A stretch of DNA of 64,000 nt from Sneathiella marina (GCF_023746535.1 NZ_CP098747.1:1432364-1496363); one strand, 5' to 3'. Counted from the stretch's first letter, positions 54,761-63,369 are shown. The notes: a model not told the origin generated them from the letters alone. Numbers and translations are program-made.

Positions 54761-55246
54761 ATGCCGTCATTTGATATCGTCTCCAAAACCGATATGGCAG
54801 AAGTTGACAATGCCCTGAACAATATTCGCCGGGAAATCGAAACCCGCTATGATTTCAAGGGCAGTAACTGCAAGATCGAGCTTGCCGATCCGGCGATCAC
54901 CGTCCATGCCGATGATGACCTGAAGCTGAAACAGATGCATGAGCTGCTGCAGACGCATTTAACACGGCGGAAAGTGGATGCGGGTGTTCTGGATTATCAA
55001 ACCCCGGAAAAATCCGCCGGGCAAAGTGTCCGCCAGACCATTATTGTCCGGCAAGGCATTGATAAGGAACTGGCGAAGAAATTAGTCAAGCAAATCAAGG
55101 GCTCAAAGATTAAAGCTCAAGTGGCAATTCAAGGCGAGGAATTGCGGGTCACCGGCAAGAAACGCGACGACCTGCAAGATGTCATCGCGTTTTGCAAAGG
55201 CCTGAAATTCGAGCTGCCGTTGCAATATATCAATTTCCGGGATTAG
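54761..55246 (+). CDS. yajQ: YajQ-family nucleotide-binding protein
   Basis: A 161-residue protein of the UPF0234/YajQ family: MPSFDIVSK, RYDFKGSNCKIEL and a GQSVRQTIIVRQGIDKELAKKLVK-type second half (two ferredoxin-like domains). Some members bind cyclic di-GMP and act on a transcription factor; others bind nucleic acid. AAGGAGAA lies just upstream. Co-transcribed with prfC. Confidence 0.94.
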   Translation: MPSFDIVSKTDMAEVDNALNNIRREIETRYDFKGSNCKIELADPAITVHADDDLKLKQMHELLQTHLTRRKVDAGVLDYQTPEKSAGQSVRQTIIVRQGIDKELAKKLVKQIKGSKIKAQVAIQGEELRVTGKKRDDLQDVIAFCKGLKFELPLQYINFRD

Positions 55247-55258
55247 GTTTCTCGCCGC

Positions 55259-55759
55259 TTAAGGAGTTCCCTTGCCGCCGAAATTGCGTTTCTCGATTTT
55301 CGGCGGGCCGGAATCGCCAACGGTCATGATAAAGATCTCACCATAAATCACCGGTGGCTCTTTTTTACCGCCCATCTGGCCATAGATGGTTTGCAGGTTA
55401 TCCGTATTGCCAACCCAGAGGACGGTCTTGCCGGGGTTTTCCTCGATCAGTCTTGGGCCGGCGCCCAAAATATCCACCACCCGCAGTTCGATGCCCCGTT
55501 CCTCGATCAGCGGCTTGACCGTATCCAGATTACGCTTGCGATCCGGGCTGTAGATCACATCGATATCCAGATCGGCCACGGCGGCGGGCAGGGCATTGGC
55601 TCGTGCAACGCCTTTTTCATTGAGTTCGTCAAAGGGTGCTGTCCGGTCGGCATGGCGCAGCAGGATCACCGTTGTTTCCGTGCCGGGCGGGGAATGGACA
55701 ACGGAGCAGGCGCTGAGAACCAGCAGTCCCGCTAAAATCATAAATGCCGTTCTCAACAT
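55259..55759 (-). CDS. Histidine-phosphatase-superfamily lipoprotein lacking the second His
   Basis: The ATG at 55759, with GGGGAG six bases upstream, gives 166 residues; the frame is open ten codons further. A signal peptide ends in the lipobox LSAC (Cys18). The body has the phosphoglycerate-mutase-like RHG motif in the form RHAD (35-38), and DVIYSPDRKRNLDTV supplies the second arginine region. Where the superfamily has its second catalytic His (GHxN/GHS), this protein reads VGNTDNL (116-122) with Asn118. It may therefore be inactive or altered. It is anchored in a membrane outside the cytoplasm. Convergent with yajQ. Confidence 0.8.
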   Translation of the reverse strand: MLRTAFMILAGLLVLSACSVVHSPPGTETTVILLRHADRTAPFDELNEKGVARANALPAAVADLDIDVIYSPDRKRNLDTVKPLIEERGIELRVVDILGAGPRLIEENPGKTVLWVGNTDNLQTIYGQMGGKKEPPVIYGEIFIMTVGDSGPPKIEKRNFGGKGTP

Positions 55760-55800
55760 GATCGCTCCCCTCATTGCGTTTCTCTTCAATAATATGCCTG

Positions 55801-56700
55801 CTAGCCGGCCAGTGAGAATAAATCCCGCTCGTCCCCGGCACCGTCCGACGTCAGTTCTCCGCCGTCGCGCATATGCAGGATATGGGCATAGACGGATCGG
55901 GCCGCCGCCGGATGCAGGAATTCCGGCACATCCGTATACATTTGCGTGACCATGTCAGGGATGCTGAGCGGGCCGCCGGCCAGACAGGCGCGGATCTGGT
56001 CCATGCGGTCGTGGCGATGGGCAATCAGCGCCTCGACAAAGGGCTTGGTCTCGGTGATTGCCGGGCCATGGGTGGGCCAGTAAGTATGGTAATCCAGCGG
56101 CAGCAGTTTCTCGAGGCTGGTCATATAGCTGCTCATGTCCCCATCGGGAGGGGAGACGATCGTGGTTGACCAGCCCATAACATGATCGCCGGTAAACAGG
56201 GTTTTTTCCTCTTGCAGGCCGAAACAGATATGGTTGGACAGATGGCCCGGTGTATGGATCGCCTCCATGGTCCAGCCCTCGCCCTCGATAATGTCGCCGT
56301 CGTTGATTTTGACATCGGGCACGAAGTCCATGTCGCCGCCTTCTTCCGGTTCCATATCCGGCTTGCCGCTGCCGTGAGGGCCAAAACCATAGGTCTTGGC
56401 GCCGGTGAGCTGTTTTAGGGGCTCCGCGCCCGGTGAATGATCCCGGTGGGTATGGGTAATGAGGATATGGGAGATGGTTTCCCCTTCAACCGCTTTCATG
56501 ATGGCGGCGATATGTTCGGGCACCAGGGGTCCCGGATCGATCACCGCCACATTGCCCCGGCCGATAATATAAGTGCCCGAACCATGAAAGGTGAAGGCGC
56601 TGGGGTTATTGGCAATCACCCGCCGGATCAACGGGCTCAGCTCATCACAAACACCATAATCAAATTCGAGGTCTTTTTTATAGGGGACTTTCACAGCCAT
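55801..56700 (-). CDS. Metallo-beta-lactamase-fold hydrolase (LACTB2-like)
   Basis: A 299-residue protein. The zinc motif THTHRDHSPGAEPL, then ETPGHLS-type HTPGHLSNHICF and FTGDHVMGWSTT are MBL-fold landmarks, and the C-terminal helical wHTH-like part matches LACTB2-type hydrolases. Members act as RNases, thioesterases or lactonases; the real substrate is unknown. Ends 41 bases from the start of the lipoprotein gene on the same strand. Confidence 0.9.
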   Translation of the reverse strand: MAVKVPYKKDLEFDYGVCDELSPLIRRVIANNPSAFTFHGSGTYIIGRGNVAVIDPGPLVPEHIAAIMKAVEGETISHILITHTHRDHSPGAEPLKQLTGAKTYGFGPHGSGKPDMEPEEGGDMDFVPDVKINDGDIIEGEGWTMEAIHTPGHLSNHICFGLQEEKTLFTGDHVMGWSTTIVSPPDGDMSSYMTSLEKLLPLDYHTYWPTHGPAITETKPFVEALIAHRHDRMDQIRACLAGGPLSIPDMVTQMYTDVPEFLHPAAARSVYAHILHMRDGGELTSDGAGDERDLFSLAG

Positions 56701-56887
56701 TATTTTTCTTCTTTCCTAGCAGAGGTTTACATTGATTGTAGCGGATCAATCTGCGGCGGCAACAGGAATGTCGACTTTATGGATTGGTAGACGCAAAAAG
56801 AGCGATCAGGGCGGGACCTTTGCCATCAGCTCAAAATGGTATAAAGTATTATTTATTCACGTTAATTGCTCTGGGGGGAGAGGCTTG

Positions 56888-57700
56888 ATGGGGGACGGTG
56901 ACAAGGTTTTTACGGGATCCATTCCCGAATTTTACGATACCTACCTGGTGCCGCTTATTTTCGAGAAATATGCTGCCGACCTGGCGCGCCGGGCCGGCGC
57001 CCTCACGCCGCGCTTCGTTCTGGAAACCGCCGCGGGCAGCGGCGTTGTCACCCGTGCGATGGCGCCGCATCTGGCGGCCAATGCCGTGTATCTGGCGACG
57101 GACCTCAACCAGCCCATGCTCGACCATGCGGCGGCCAAACAGGGCGGTGACGACCGCATCAGCTGGCGGCGCGCCGATGCACTGGCCCTGCCGCTGGACG
57201 CGGATGTATTTGATGCGGTGATATGCCAGTTCGGCGTGATGTTCTTCCCCGACCGCATTGCCGGGTATCGTGAGGCATTGCGGGTCCTCAAGCCACAGGG
57301 CACATTTCTGTTCAATGTCTGGGATCATATCGGGGCCAATGAATTCGCCGATGAGGTAACCAAGGCCGCCGCGACCCTGTTCCCCGAGGACCCGCCCCGG
57401 TTTCTCGCCCGCACCCCGCATGGGTATCATGATGTGGACCAGATCAGGCGCGAGCTGGAAGAGGCCGGGTTCTCCCGCATTACCATTACCACCGTAGAGG
57501 AGGAGAGCGTCGGCACCTCGCCGCGTCATCCGGCCATCGCCTATTGTCAGGGGACGCCGCTGAAAAACGAGATCGAGGCCCGTGATGCGACGTCGCTGGC
57601 GCGGGTGACGGATGCCGCCGCCGAGGCCATTGCCGCCCGCTTTGGCCCCGGAGAGGTCCGCAGTAAAATACGCGGCCATGTGATCGAAGCCAAAGCGTAG
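56888..57700 (+). CDS. Class I SAM-dependent methyltransferase
   Basis: The ATG at 56888 follows GGGGGGAGAGG and gives 270 residues; the open frame to 56732 adds a low-complexity N-terminus that is unlikely to be real. FVLETAAGSGVVTRAM is motif I, ATDLNQPMLDHA the acidic loop, and DAVICQFGVMFFPD motif post-I/IV. It resembles UbiE/Coq5-like methyltransferases acting on small molecules. Codon use is much more GC-rich than in the first 50 kb. Confidence 0.88.
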   Translation: MGDGDKVFTGSIPEFYDTYLVPLIFEKYAADLARRAGALTPRFVLETAAGSGVVTRAMAPHLAANAVYLATDLNQPMLDHAAAKQGGDDRISWRRADALALPLDADVFDAVICQFGVMFFPDRIAGYREALRVLKPQGTFLFNVWDHIGANEFADEVTKAAATLFPEDPPRFLARTPHGYHDVDQIRRELEEAGFSRITITTVEEESVGTSPRHPAIAYCQGTPLKNEIEARDATSLARVTDAAAEAIAARFGPGEVRSKIRGHVIEAKA

Positions 57701-57709
57701 GCGCGCAGG

Positions 57710-58426
57710 CTATGCGGCGATTTCGCCCCCCTGCATAAAGATTTTCCGGTTGAACAGCGTCAAGTCCAGCGGGTTCGGCAGCCGGATATCCTCAGGCCCC
57801 GGCGGCAGATCCGCCTCTGCATCATAGGCCCGGTCAATCTGCGAGATGAAGAGGATGATGCATTTGCTGTCTTGTGCAAAGGCTTTCAACGCCATCACTT
57901 GCGCCTGCAGGGGCGGCTTTTGCCGTTGCTGGTCCAGCAGCTGCAGATAATCGATGGCAATAATCGAGCCGGGCCGGAGCAGCGTCGCGGTTTGCTCAAT
58001 GATATGGGCGGCGGAAATTTGATCGGAGACATCCAGATACAAACCGGCCTCACCGGATATATAGGCGGGGTCCAGCTCGGCAAGTTTCCGCTCGCCCTCG
58101 CTTTTCGTATATTCCAGCGAGAAAAAGAAACAGGGGCGGTCCGCTGATCGCCCCCTTAGCACTATTTCCAATGCCAGCCTGGTTTTCCCAAGGCCCGGCC
58201 GGGCGCCGATCAGGGCGAGATCCCCGGGCTTCAGGCTGTTCAGAATATCTTCTGCGCCGTTGGGTTTGGCATCGCGGGTTTTCATCCTGGCCTGCAGCAA
58301 GCTCCAGGAGGCAAATCCCTCCGCTTTGGCGACGTCATTCAACGCGGCGCTGAGGGGGATGGACCGGGTGCGTTTGGCTTCCTTGGCGCGCTGTTTCAGG
58401 ACGTGCAGGGGAGCTGATAGTTTCAT
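57710..58426 (-). CDS. Stand-alone DnaB/RecA-like ATPase
   Basis: From the ATG at 58426 (GGAGG five bases upstream) the product is 238 residues. An N-terminal segment ending KAEGFASWSLLQARM precedes an SF4/DnaB-type ATPase core: Walker A GARPGLGKT (74-82), CFFFSLEYTKSEGERKLAE (motif 1a-like) and Walker B IAIDYLQLLD (156-165), then ILFISQIDRAYD. The DnaB N-terminal helical domain is missing. Such short proteins are often called DNA helicase, but without DnaB partners nearby the role is unclear. Convergent with the methyltransferase. Confidence 0.8.
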   Translation of the reverse strand: MKLSAPLHVLKQRAKEAKRTRSIPLSAALNDVAKAEGFASWSLLQARMKTRDAKPNGAEDILNSLKPGDLALIGARPGLGKTRLALEIVLRGRSADRPCFFFSLEYTKSEGERKLAELDPAYISGEAGLYLDVSDQISAAHIIEQTATLLRPGSIIAIDYLQLLDQQRQKPPLQAQVMALKAFAQDSKCIILFISQIDRAYDAEADLPPGPEDIRLPNPLDLTLFNRKIFMQGGEIAA

Positions 58427-58604
58427 GTGAACCTCCAATCACGGGTTCGCAAAACATTCCCTTCTTCTGTTCGACACCCGCATAAAAGGTCAGGTTGTGT
58501 TGATGGTCAACTCTGCAGTGAGGTGCTTTCCCGGTGAAGGGGGGCGGCGCGAGCTCGGCGCAAACCGAGTGTAGCAGAAAATTCAGACCGTTGCAGCAAA
58601 GATG

Positions 58605-59189
58605 TCACCTTCTTGCGCGCCGGTAGAGGGTCATGACAACGCCGCTGGAGGTCGCCCCGCTTTTCACCAGCTCAATATCCCCGGGCGGCATTTTAGGGCC
58701 GAACAGCCGCTTGCCGGGTCCAGCGAGAACCGGAAAGGTCCAGAGCCGGAACTCATCCACCAGATCCTGCGCCAACAGGGTCTGGATCAATTGCCAGCTG
58801 CCATGCACCTGCAGCAAGGGGCCGTCCTGTCGCTTGAGATCCGCCACCGCCGAGGCCACATCACCTTGCAGGATATGGGAGTTCTGCCAGCTCAAATCCT
58901 CTTGCGTTGTCGTGGCGACATATTTGGTCGCCTTGTTAAGCATCACGGCGACCGGGGTGTCATCGGTGCCCTGGTTATGGGCGGCGAAACTTTCATAGGT
59001 GTTGCGCCCCAGCAATAGATCATAGGGCGCGGACATGGCTTCCTCCTGCACCTGTGCCATGACGTCGGGCCAGTAGGGCATGGCCCAGCCGCCCAGCTCA
59101 AACCCGCCAGAGCGATCCTCCTCAGCTTGTGCCGGCGCCTGCATCACGCCGTCCAGGGTTATGAATGTCAGAAGGGCAAGGCTGCGCAT
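58605..59189 (-). CDS. Dihydrofolate-reductase-like (RibD C-terminal) oxidoreductase
   Basis: A 194-residue protein opening LALLTFITLDGVMQAP, the first strand of the DHFR/RibD-C fold rather than a signal peptide. LLLGRNTYESFA and LQVHGSWQLIQTLL are family signatures (NADPH and substrate contacts). These small YwjB/YyaP-like reductases are of uncertain substrate. It stands alone with few neighbours related in function. Confidence 0.88.
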   Translation of the reverse strand: MRSLALLTFITLDGVMQAPAQAEEDRSGGFELGGWAMPYWPDVMAQVQEEAMSAPYDLLLGRNTYESFAAHNQGTDDTPVAVMLNKATKYVATTTQEDLSWQNSHILQGDVASAVADLKRQDGPLLQVHGSWQLIQTLLAQDLVDEFRLWTFPVLAGPGKRLFGPKMPPGDIELVKSGATSSGVVMTLYRRARR

Positions 59190-59286
59190 ATCTCTCTCCA
59201 GAAGTTGTTAAGGGCCCGACGCTATCACCGCAAGAATATATGATACAGAACATATTTAGCGGATGCGATCCGATCATGACGCGGTA

Positions 59287-59919
59287 TCACTTCGCACGGA
59301 CCAACCCCATGGGCATGTCGGAAATCCGTTTCATCTCGGCCGTCTCAAACAGCGCCGGATTGTCCAGATAGTTCAGCATCATCTGTGTTGCATCGCCGCC
59401 CCAGAAAACCTCTCCGCCCACGACAAAGGAGGGAACGCCGAAGACGCCATCGGCAATTGCCGCTTCGCTGTTGGCCCGAAGGGTGTCTTTAACCACTCCC
59501 TCTGCCATTGCGGCCTCAGGGTCAGAAATGCCGAGCGCCGCCGCGATCGCCTCAATGCCCTCAGGTGCATCCGGTTGTACCCCTTTGCCATAAATCACAT
59601 CGAACACCGCCCTCACATGAGAGAGCTGCCCGCCGGCGGCAAGGCATAATCTGAGGGGCGGCAACGGGTTGTAGGGATGTCGCGGCGGCATGGCGAAGGG
59701 AAGTCCCAACTGATCGGCATTCCATTGAAAAAACCGATAGACAAAGCGTCGCTTGGGCGGAATTTCGGCCGGTCCCAACTGGCCCCAATGCTTTAGCAGG
59801 GCGCTGAAAAGCACGGGAACCGGTGTTATGTCCAGGTCAGGCGGCAATTTGGGAAACCGGGCCAATTGCAAATAGGCAAAGGGCGAGATGAAATCAAAAT
59901 ACCATTTGGCTTTGGTCAC
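59287..59919 (-). CDS. DsbA-fold 2-hydroxychromene-2-carboxylate isomerase-like
   Basis: A 210-residue thioredoxin-fold protein with an all-helical insert. KWYFDFISPFAYLQLARF is the HCCA-isomerase start, with Ser in place of the DsbA Cys, and the C-terminal GVFGVPSFVVGGEVFWG has the cis-Pro loop. The family is glutathione-dependent kappa-class GST-like and acts in naphthalene-type degradation or in unknown isomerisations. No aromatic-degradation genes are near. Confidence 0.9.
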   Translation of the reverse strand: MTKAKWYFDFISPFAYLQLARFPKLPPDLDITPVPVLFSALLKHWGQLGPAEIPPKRRFVYRFFQWNADQLGLPFAMPPRHPYNPLPPLRLCLAAGGQLSHVRAVFDVIYGKGVQPDAPEGIEAIAAALGISDPEAAMAEGVVKDTLRANSEAAIADGVFGVPSFVVGGEVFWGGDATQMMLNYLDNPALFETAEMKRISDMPMGLVRAK

Positions 59920-60031
59920 GACTGTCTACTCCCTCTCTTTTCAGGGTCAGTTTTGGGACATGTTCGGGCTGATGATACCGGTATGCGAAGACCAGGGGAA
60001 GGAAATCAATAAGCCGGGACGGGCCATTTGA

Positions 60032-61603
60032 CTAGATGCGGAAGCGGTTGCGAAGGCCGAGACCGATGAGAAACAGAAAGATCACCGTGAGCACGCCCTG
60101 ACCCATGGTCAGGAAATTGAGATAGTCCGGAATGCTCCCGCCATAGAGTGCCGTCAGGCTGTCCGTGCCGATTTTCCGGCTGCTGATCAAAAAGGGCAGG
60201 CTATTGGCGAGGGTATATTCAATCGCCTCCAGCCATTTGCCCCCTGAACTTGCTGTATAGAATCCAACCAGAACCAAATTCATCACGAAAAGCCAGAATG
60301 TAGGCCGCCAGATACTCTGTCCGTAATCACTGAGCGCGGAAAAGGCGGCATCCAGAATGGAGGCAAAAAAGCCGATTTCCACCCATCTTTTCGCCCGCAT
60401 CTCATCGGCATGAAAGGAGAGGGACTGCGCGTGATCCCGGTTGCTTTCTGCGATTTCCTTTAACCGGCGGAGGCGCGAGGCATCTTCTGGGTCGCTGGCA
60501 GCCAGCACGCCAAAAACAGGCCATGGCCGCCTTTCACGATTGAGGGTGATTTCCAGTTCATGCAGGGTCACCTGCTTGTCCAGCTTGCAATTTCGCAAAT
60601 CCGGCACGCATCCCAGTTTGCCTTCGGGCATCATCAGGCTTTGGTTAAAGGTTCCGTGGCGCAGAGAGAATTGGTTAGTTTTATCCGTGTTGGCAAGCTT
60701 CGAGAAATTAACAACAGCATCTGACTGGACTTCTTCGAGAGAAAATTTGCCTTTGCCTAACGTAGCACTATCAAACGAGATCAAGTCACCACCAAAAATG
60801 GATCGGTCAAAAGAAACGTTACCTTTGCCAAATGTCGCTGCTAAAAAATAGACGCTTCCTTTACCAAAATGGCATCGATCAAAATTGGTATTTCCGTCGC
60901 CAAAATTAGTACTGATAAACTGGATAGTTGCTTCATGGAATAGAGCGTTCATGAAGGTAACATTGCCTTTTCCAAAAACCGTTTTATTGAAGGAAACTTT
61001 AACTCCAGAAAATTCAGTGTTGTTAAAATCTGTTAATCCAAGTCTGAAATGAGCATTATCGAATGAAACATGGCTACTTTGAAACTTGGCGCCATCAAAA
61101 GAAATGTATCCATCACCAAACTCAGTGTTATTAAATGATACTTGTGCCTTAAATACCGCATCCTCGAAATTGACGTTGCCATTGCCAAACGATGCATCTT
61201 GGAAGGAAATCCGACCGTCGCTGAACTTTGTATTATCGAAGGAAACGTCTCCGTCGCCAAATTTTGTCTTCCTAAAGGAAACATATCCCTTGCCAAATAT
61301 TGTGTTTGAAAAGGACACTTCGCCTTCACCAAACACCGCATTTTTAAACGAAACACCACCGTTGCCAAAATTCGCGCGGTCGAAAATGACGTTGCCGTTC
61401 GGAAATTGATAGCCATCAAAGGAAAATCTCGCAGATCCGTCGTGAAAATTGGGAACATGATCGTCAAAGGAAACATCGGAAAAATCCACATCCATTCCAA
61501 ATGGATTGGCTGTCTGCGAATTCCACATATCCTTCCCCGCAAGCCAGAGGTTGATGGCTTCTTGGCCTTTCAAGCACTTTCTTGCCTTCCCAATTTCTGC
61601 CAT
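60032..61603 (-). CDS. Dodecapeptide-repeat beta-helix membrane protein
   Basis: A 523-residue protein. Residues about 59-287 are roughly nineteen tandem 12-residue units of the form [VI]SFxxxxFGxGx, with Phe residues alternately 5 and 7 apart; this is a variant of the pentapeptide right-handed beta-helix. A short N-terminal helical segment with GKDMWN precedes it. The C-terminal part has a pre-membrane helix (SFHADEMRAKRWVEIG), then LSDYGQSIWRPTFW and two or three membrane helices at about 433-451, 460-474 and 497-516, a layout known from membrane-bound pentapeptide proteins with a channel-like end. Function unknown. The minus-strand GGAG just before the ATG supports this start. Confidence 0.8.
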   Translation of the reverse strand: MAEIGKARKCLKGQEAINLWLAGKDMWNSQTANPFGMDVDFSDVSFDDHVPNFHDGSARFSFDGYQFPNGNVIFDRANFGNGGVSFKNAVFGEGEVSFSNTIFGKGYVSFRKTKFGDGDVSFDNTKFSDGRISFQDASFGNGNVNFEDAVFKAQVSFNNTEFGDGYISFDGAKFQSSHVSFDNAHFRLGLTDFNNTEFSGVKVSFNKTVFGKGNVTFMNALFHEATIQFISTNFGDGNTNFDRCHFGKGSVYFLAATFGKGNVSFDRSIFGGDLISFDSATLGKGKFSLEEVQSDAVVNFSKLANTDKTNQFSLRHGTFNQSLMMPEGKLGCVPDLRNCKLDKQVTLHELEITLNRERRPWPVFGVLAASDPEDASRLRRLKEIAESNRDHAQSLSFHADEMRAKRWVEIGFFASILDAAFSALSDYGQSIWRPTFWLFVMNLVLVGFYTASSGGKWLEAIEYTLANSLPFLISSRKIGTDSLTALYGGSIPDYLNFLTMGQGVLTVIFLFLIGLGLRNRFRI

Positions 61604-61691
61604 TTCTCCGTCCTTATCCCCGGGTTTTAATTCCGCGGTTCAAAACCAATTTTAACGGGCAGGGCGGGGCTGGCAACCGGTATCTCGGAAT

Positions 61692-62084
61692 TTACGCAGG
61701 TTCCACCAGGTCCCATTGGTTGCCGCAGATATCCTCGAACACGGCGACGGTGCCGTAGGGTTCGGTTTTGGGCTCGCGGATAAAGCGGACGCCTTTGGCC
61801 AGATAGGCGTTATAGTCGCGCCAGAAATCATCCGTATAGAGGAACAGGAAGACACGGCCGCCGGTCTGGTTACCGATGCGCGACGATTGCTCGTCACCGA
61901 CAGCGCGGGCCAGCAGCAGGCGGGAGTCCGTTGCGCCTTTGGGGCCGACAACCACCCAGCGTTTTTGCTGCTCCGGCACCTCAATATCCTGCAGCAGCTC
62001 GAAGCCCAGAATATTCACATAGAAATCTATGGCGGCGTCATAGTCTTTGACAACAACCGCCGTCAGGCCGAGATACTGTTTCAT
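61692..62084 (-). CDS. VOC-superfamily (glyoxalase-like) protein
   Basis: A 130-residue protein with the paired beta-alpha-beta-beta-beta fold of VOC proteins: AAIDFYVNILGFELLQD in the first half and FLFLYTDDFWRDYNAYLAKG in the second, with PYGTVAVFEDICGNQWDLVEP near the end. Members are dioxygenases, lyases or fosfomycin-type resistance enzymes; the metal-ligand set is hard to assign by eye. Adjacent genes give no clue. Confidence 0.88.
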   Translation of the reverse strand: MKQYLGLTAVVVKDYDAAIDFYVNILGFELLQDIEVPEQQKRWVVVGPKGATDSRLLLARAVGDEQSSRIGNQTGGRVFLFLYTDDFWRDYNAYLAKGVRFIREPKTEPYGTVAVFEDICGNQWDLVEPA

Positions 62085-62099
62085 GATGCGTCTCGGCGG

Positions 62100-62363
62100 T
62101 CAGCGCATACTACTGAGATTGGTTATGAGAACAGATTTGACCGCCCGCACTTTATCAGACACATATTTGGCCTTCTGCGCATCCTCCTCCATATGGTCAT
62201 GGATCATGTCGGCGCAGCGATCCCTCTCCTCGATCAGGGCGCGGATAATGGCATGCTCGATGGCATCGGCAACCTCCGTTGGATGATCATCCTCAGACAC
62301 GCCAAGGATCTCCCGAACTTCCTTCGCTGTATCTTCCGCCCGCTCCCGTAGACTTTTTGACAT
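62100..62363 (-). CDS. Hypothetical protein, 87 residues
   Basis: A small charged protein (MSKSLRERAEDTAKEVREILGV...) that is predicted mainly helical, with an acidic centre (IIRALIEERDRCADMIHDHMEED). No membrane segment or family recognised. It lies 15 bases upstream of the VOC gene on the same strand and probably shares its transcript. Confidence 0.55.
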   Translation of the reverse strand: MSKSLRERAEDTAKEVREILGVSEDDHPTEVADAIEHAIIRALIEERDRCADMIHDHMEEDAQKAKYVSDKVRAVKSVLITNLSSMR

Positions 62364-62494
62364 ACGCTTTAACTCCCCTCAATTACTCCCGGTTCCCGTA
62401 CAGAATAGCAAAAGGTGGCGCAGATAGAAAGGGGCCTGTCATTGCCGCATATATTGAATAGGTCTTGGGGAAATCAATATATCAGGTTGTGACA

Positions 62495-62533
62495 ATGTCA
62501 TAATTTTGACATGAAGCTGTTGCCATATATCTT
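62495..62533 (+). promoter_or_regulatory. Promoter with overlapping ATGTCA/TGACAT palindrome
   Basis: ATGTCA (62495-62500) and TGACAT (62507-62512) form a 6-6-6 palindrome. It overlaps TTGACA at 62506-62511, a perfect -35; 16 bases later is TATCTT (62528-62533), a fair -10. The expected start site, near 62540, falls after the ATG at 62511, which supports the later start at 62583 for the downstream gene. Confidence 0.55.
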
Positions 62534-62582
62534 TGATGTTAATCGACTATTGGACGTTAAGATGTCCCCGGAGGAGAGGATC

Positions 62583-62768
62583 ATGCCGGCTGGAAATTAT
62601 GATGAGGGAATTGACCGCATGCATCTGATGGATGCGCATCGTCGGGCTAATCAGGACTTTCTCCGCCATCGGCAGAACAAGCGATTGCGCTCCCGCATAC
62701 TGGGAACCGTCGCGGCCATCGTGATTATTCTTTCCTTTGTCGGCAGCTATTGGCATTACGCCCTGTAG
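62583..62768 (+). CDS. Small single-pass membrane protein, 61 residues
   Basis: I prefer the ATG at 62583, behind GGAGGAGAGG, over the upstream ATG at 62511 which lies within the putative promoter. The product has a His/Arg-rich N-terminus and one membrane helix near the end (ILGTVAAIVIILSFVGSYWH). No family recognised. It is convergent with yciB. Confidence 0.65.
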   Translation: MPAGNYDEGIDRMHLMDAHRRANQDFLRHRQNKRLRSRILGTVAAIVIILSFVGSYWHYAL

Positions 62769-62775
62769 CCCGTGC

Positions 62776-63369
62776 TTACTCCGCCGGGGCGTCCTCTTCT
62801 TCCGTCATATGGCGTTTGATCAGCGGGATCTGGGAGAAGAAAAACAGGCAGTTAAGGCCGAGGATGCCATAGACCCGGAAGGCCACCCAAAGGTCGTTTG
62901 AGGTGATATGGCGCACCGCTTCATTGAGGATCCCGATGGCGATCAGGAACAGCCCCAGCCGCAGGGTGAGTTTGCGCCAGCCCTCATCATCCACCTCCAG
63001 TACCTCGCCAAAAGCGGTTTTCAGGAAGGACTGCCCGAACAATAGGCCCGTCAGCAGGAAGGCGCCGCAAAGGGCGTTGGTGATGGAAACCTCGATCTTG
63101 ATAAATTCCTCATCCCCCAGAAGCAGGGTGAGGCTGCCGAAAATCAGCACGAACAGCAGCGAGACCGAGGGCAGGACGGGAATTTTCCGCATCATTGTCC
63201 AGGAGGCCGCAAACGAGGCGATACAGGCCATCAGCAAGGCGGCCGTCGCGACAAAAATATCGGCCATCTGGTCAACCACAAAAAACAAAAGCAGCGGCCC
63301 GACATCGATCAGCAGCCTGATCACGGGCGATATCTGCGGCTTGGGGTGCGGGGCCTTTTTATCCGTCAT
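62776..63369 (-). CDS. yciB: YciB-type inner membrane-spanning septation protein
   Basis: From the ATG at 63369 (MTDKKAPHPKP) the product has 197 residues with five to six membrane helices. LLIDVGPLLLFFVVDQMADIF at the start and SLTLLLGDEEFIKIEVSIT, FGQSFLKTAFGEVL and AVRHITSNDLWVAFRVYGI are YciB/IspZ signatures. YciB is involved in cell-envelope and septation integrity. An in-frame extension to 63435 exists but lacks a good binding site. Convergent with the small membrane gene. Confidence 0.93.
   Translation of the reverse strand: MTDKKAPHPKPQISPVIRLLIDVGPLLLFFVVDQMADIFVATAALLMACIASFAASWTMMRKIPVLPSVSLLFVLIFGSLTLLLGDEEFIKIEVSITNALCGAFLLTGLLFGQSFLKTAFGEVLEVDDEGWRKLTLRLGLFLIAIGILNEAVRHITSNDLWVAFRVYGILGLNCLFFFSQIPLIKRHMTEEEDAPAE

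Noticed and set aside
56732-56887. Longer N-terminus of the methyltransferase
   Set aside because: The added 52 residues are not family-like, and GGGGGGAGAGG sits directly before the ATG at 56888.
60441-61630. Several + frames with SFP/KET repeats over the dodecapeptide-repeat gene
   Set aside because: They mirror the 36-base repeat of the minus-strand gene, which has membrane helices and a sound start.
61716-62351. 211-residue + frame over the VOC and 87-residue genes
   Set aside because: It covers two minus-strand genes with better features; length is explained by high GC.
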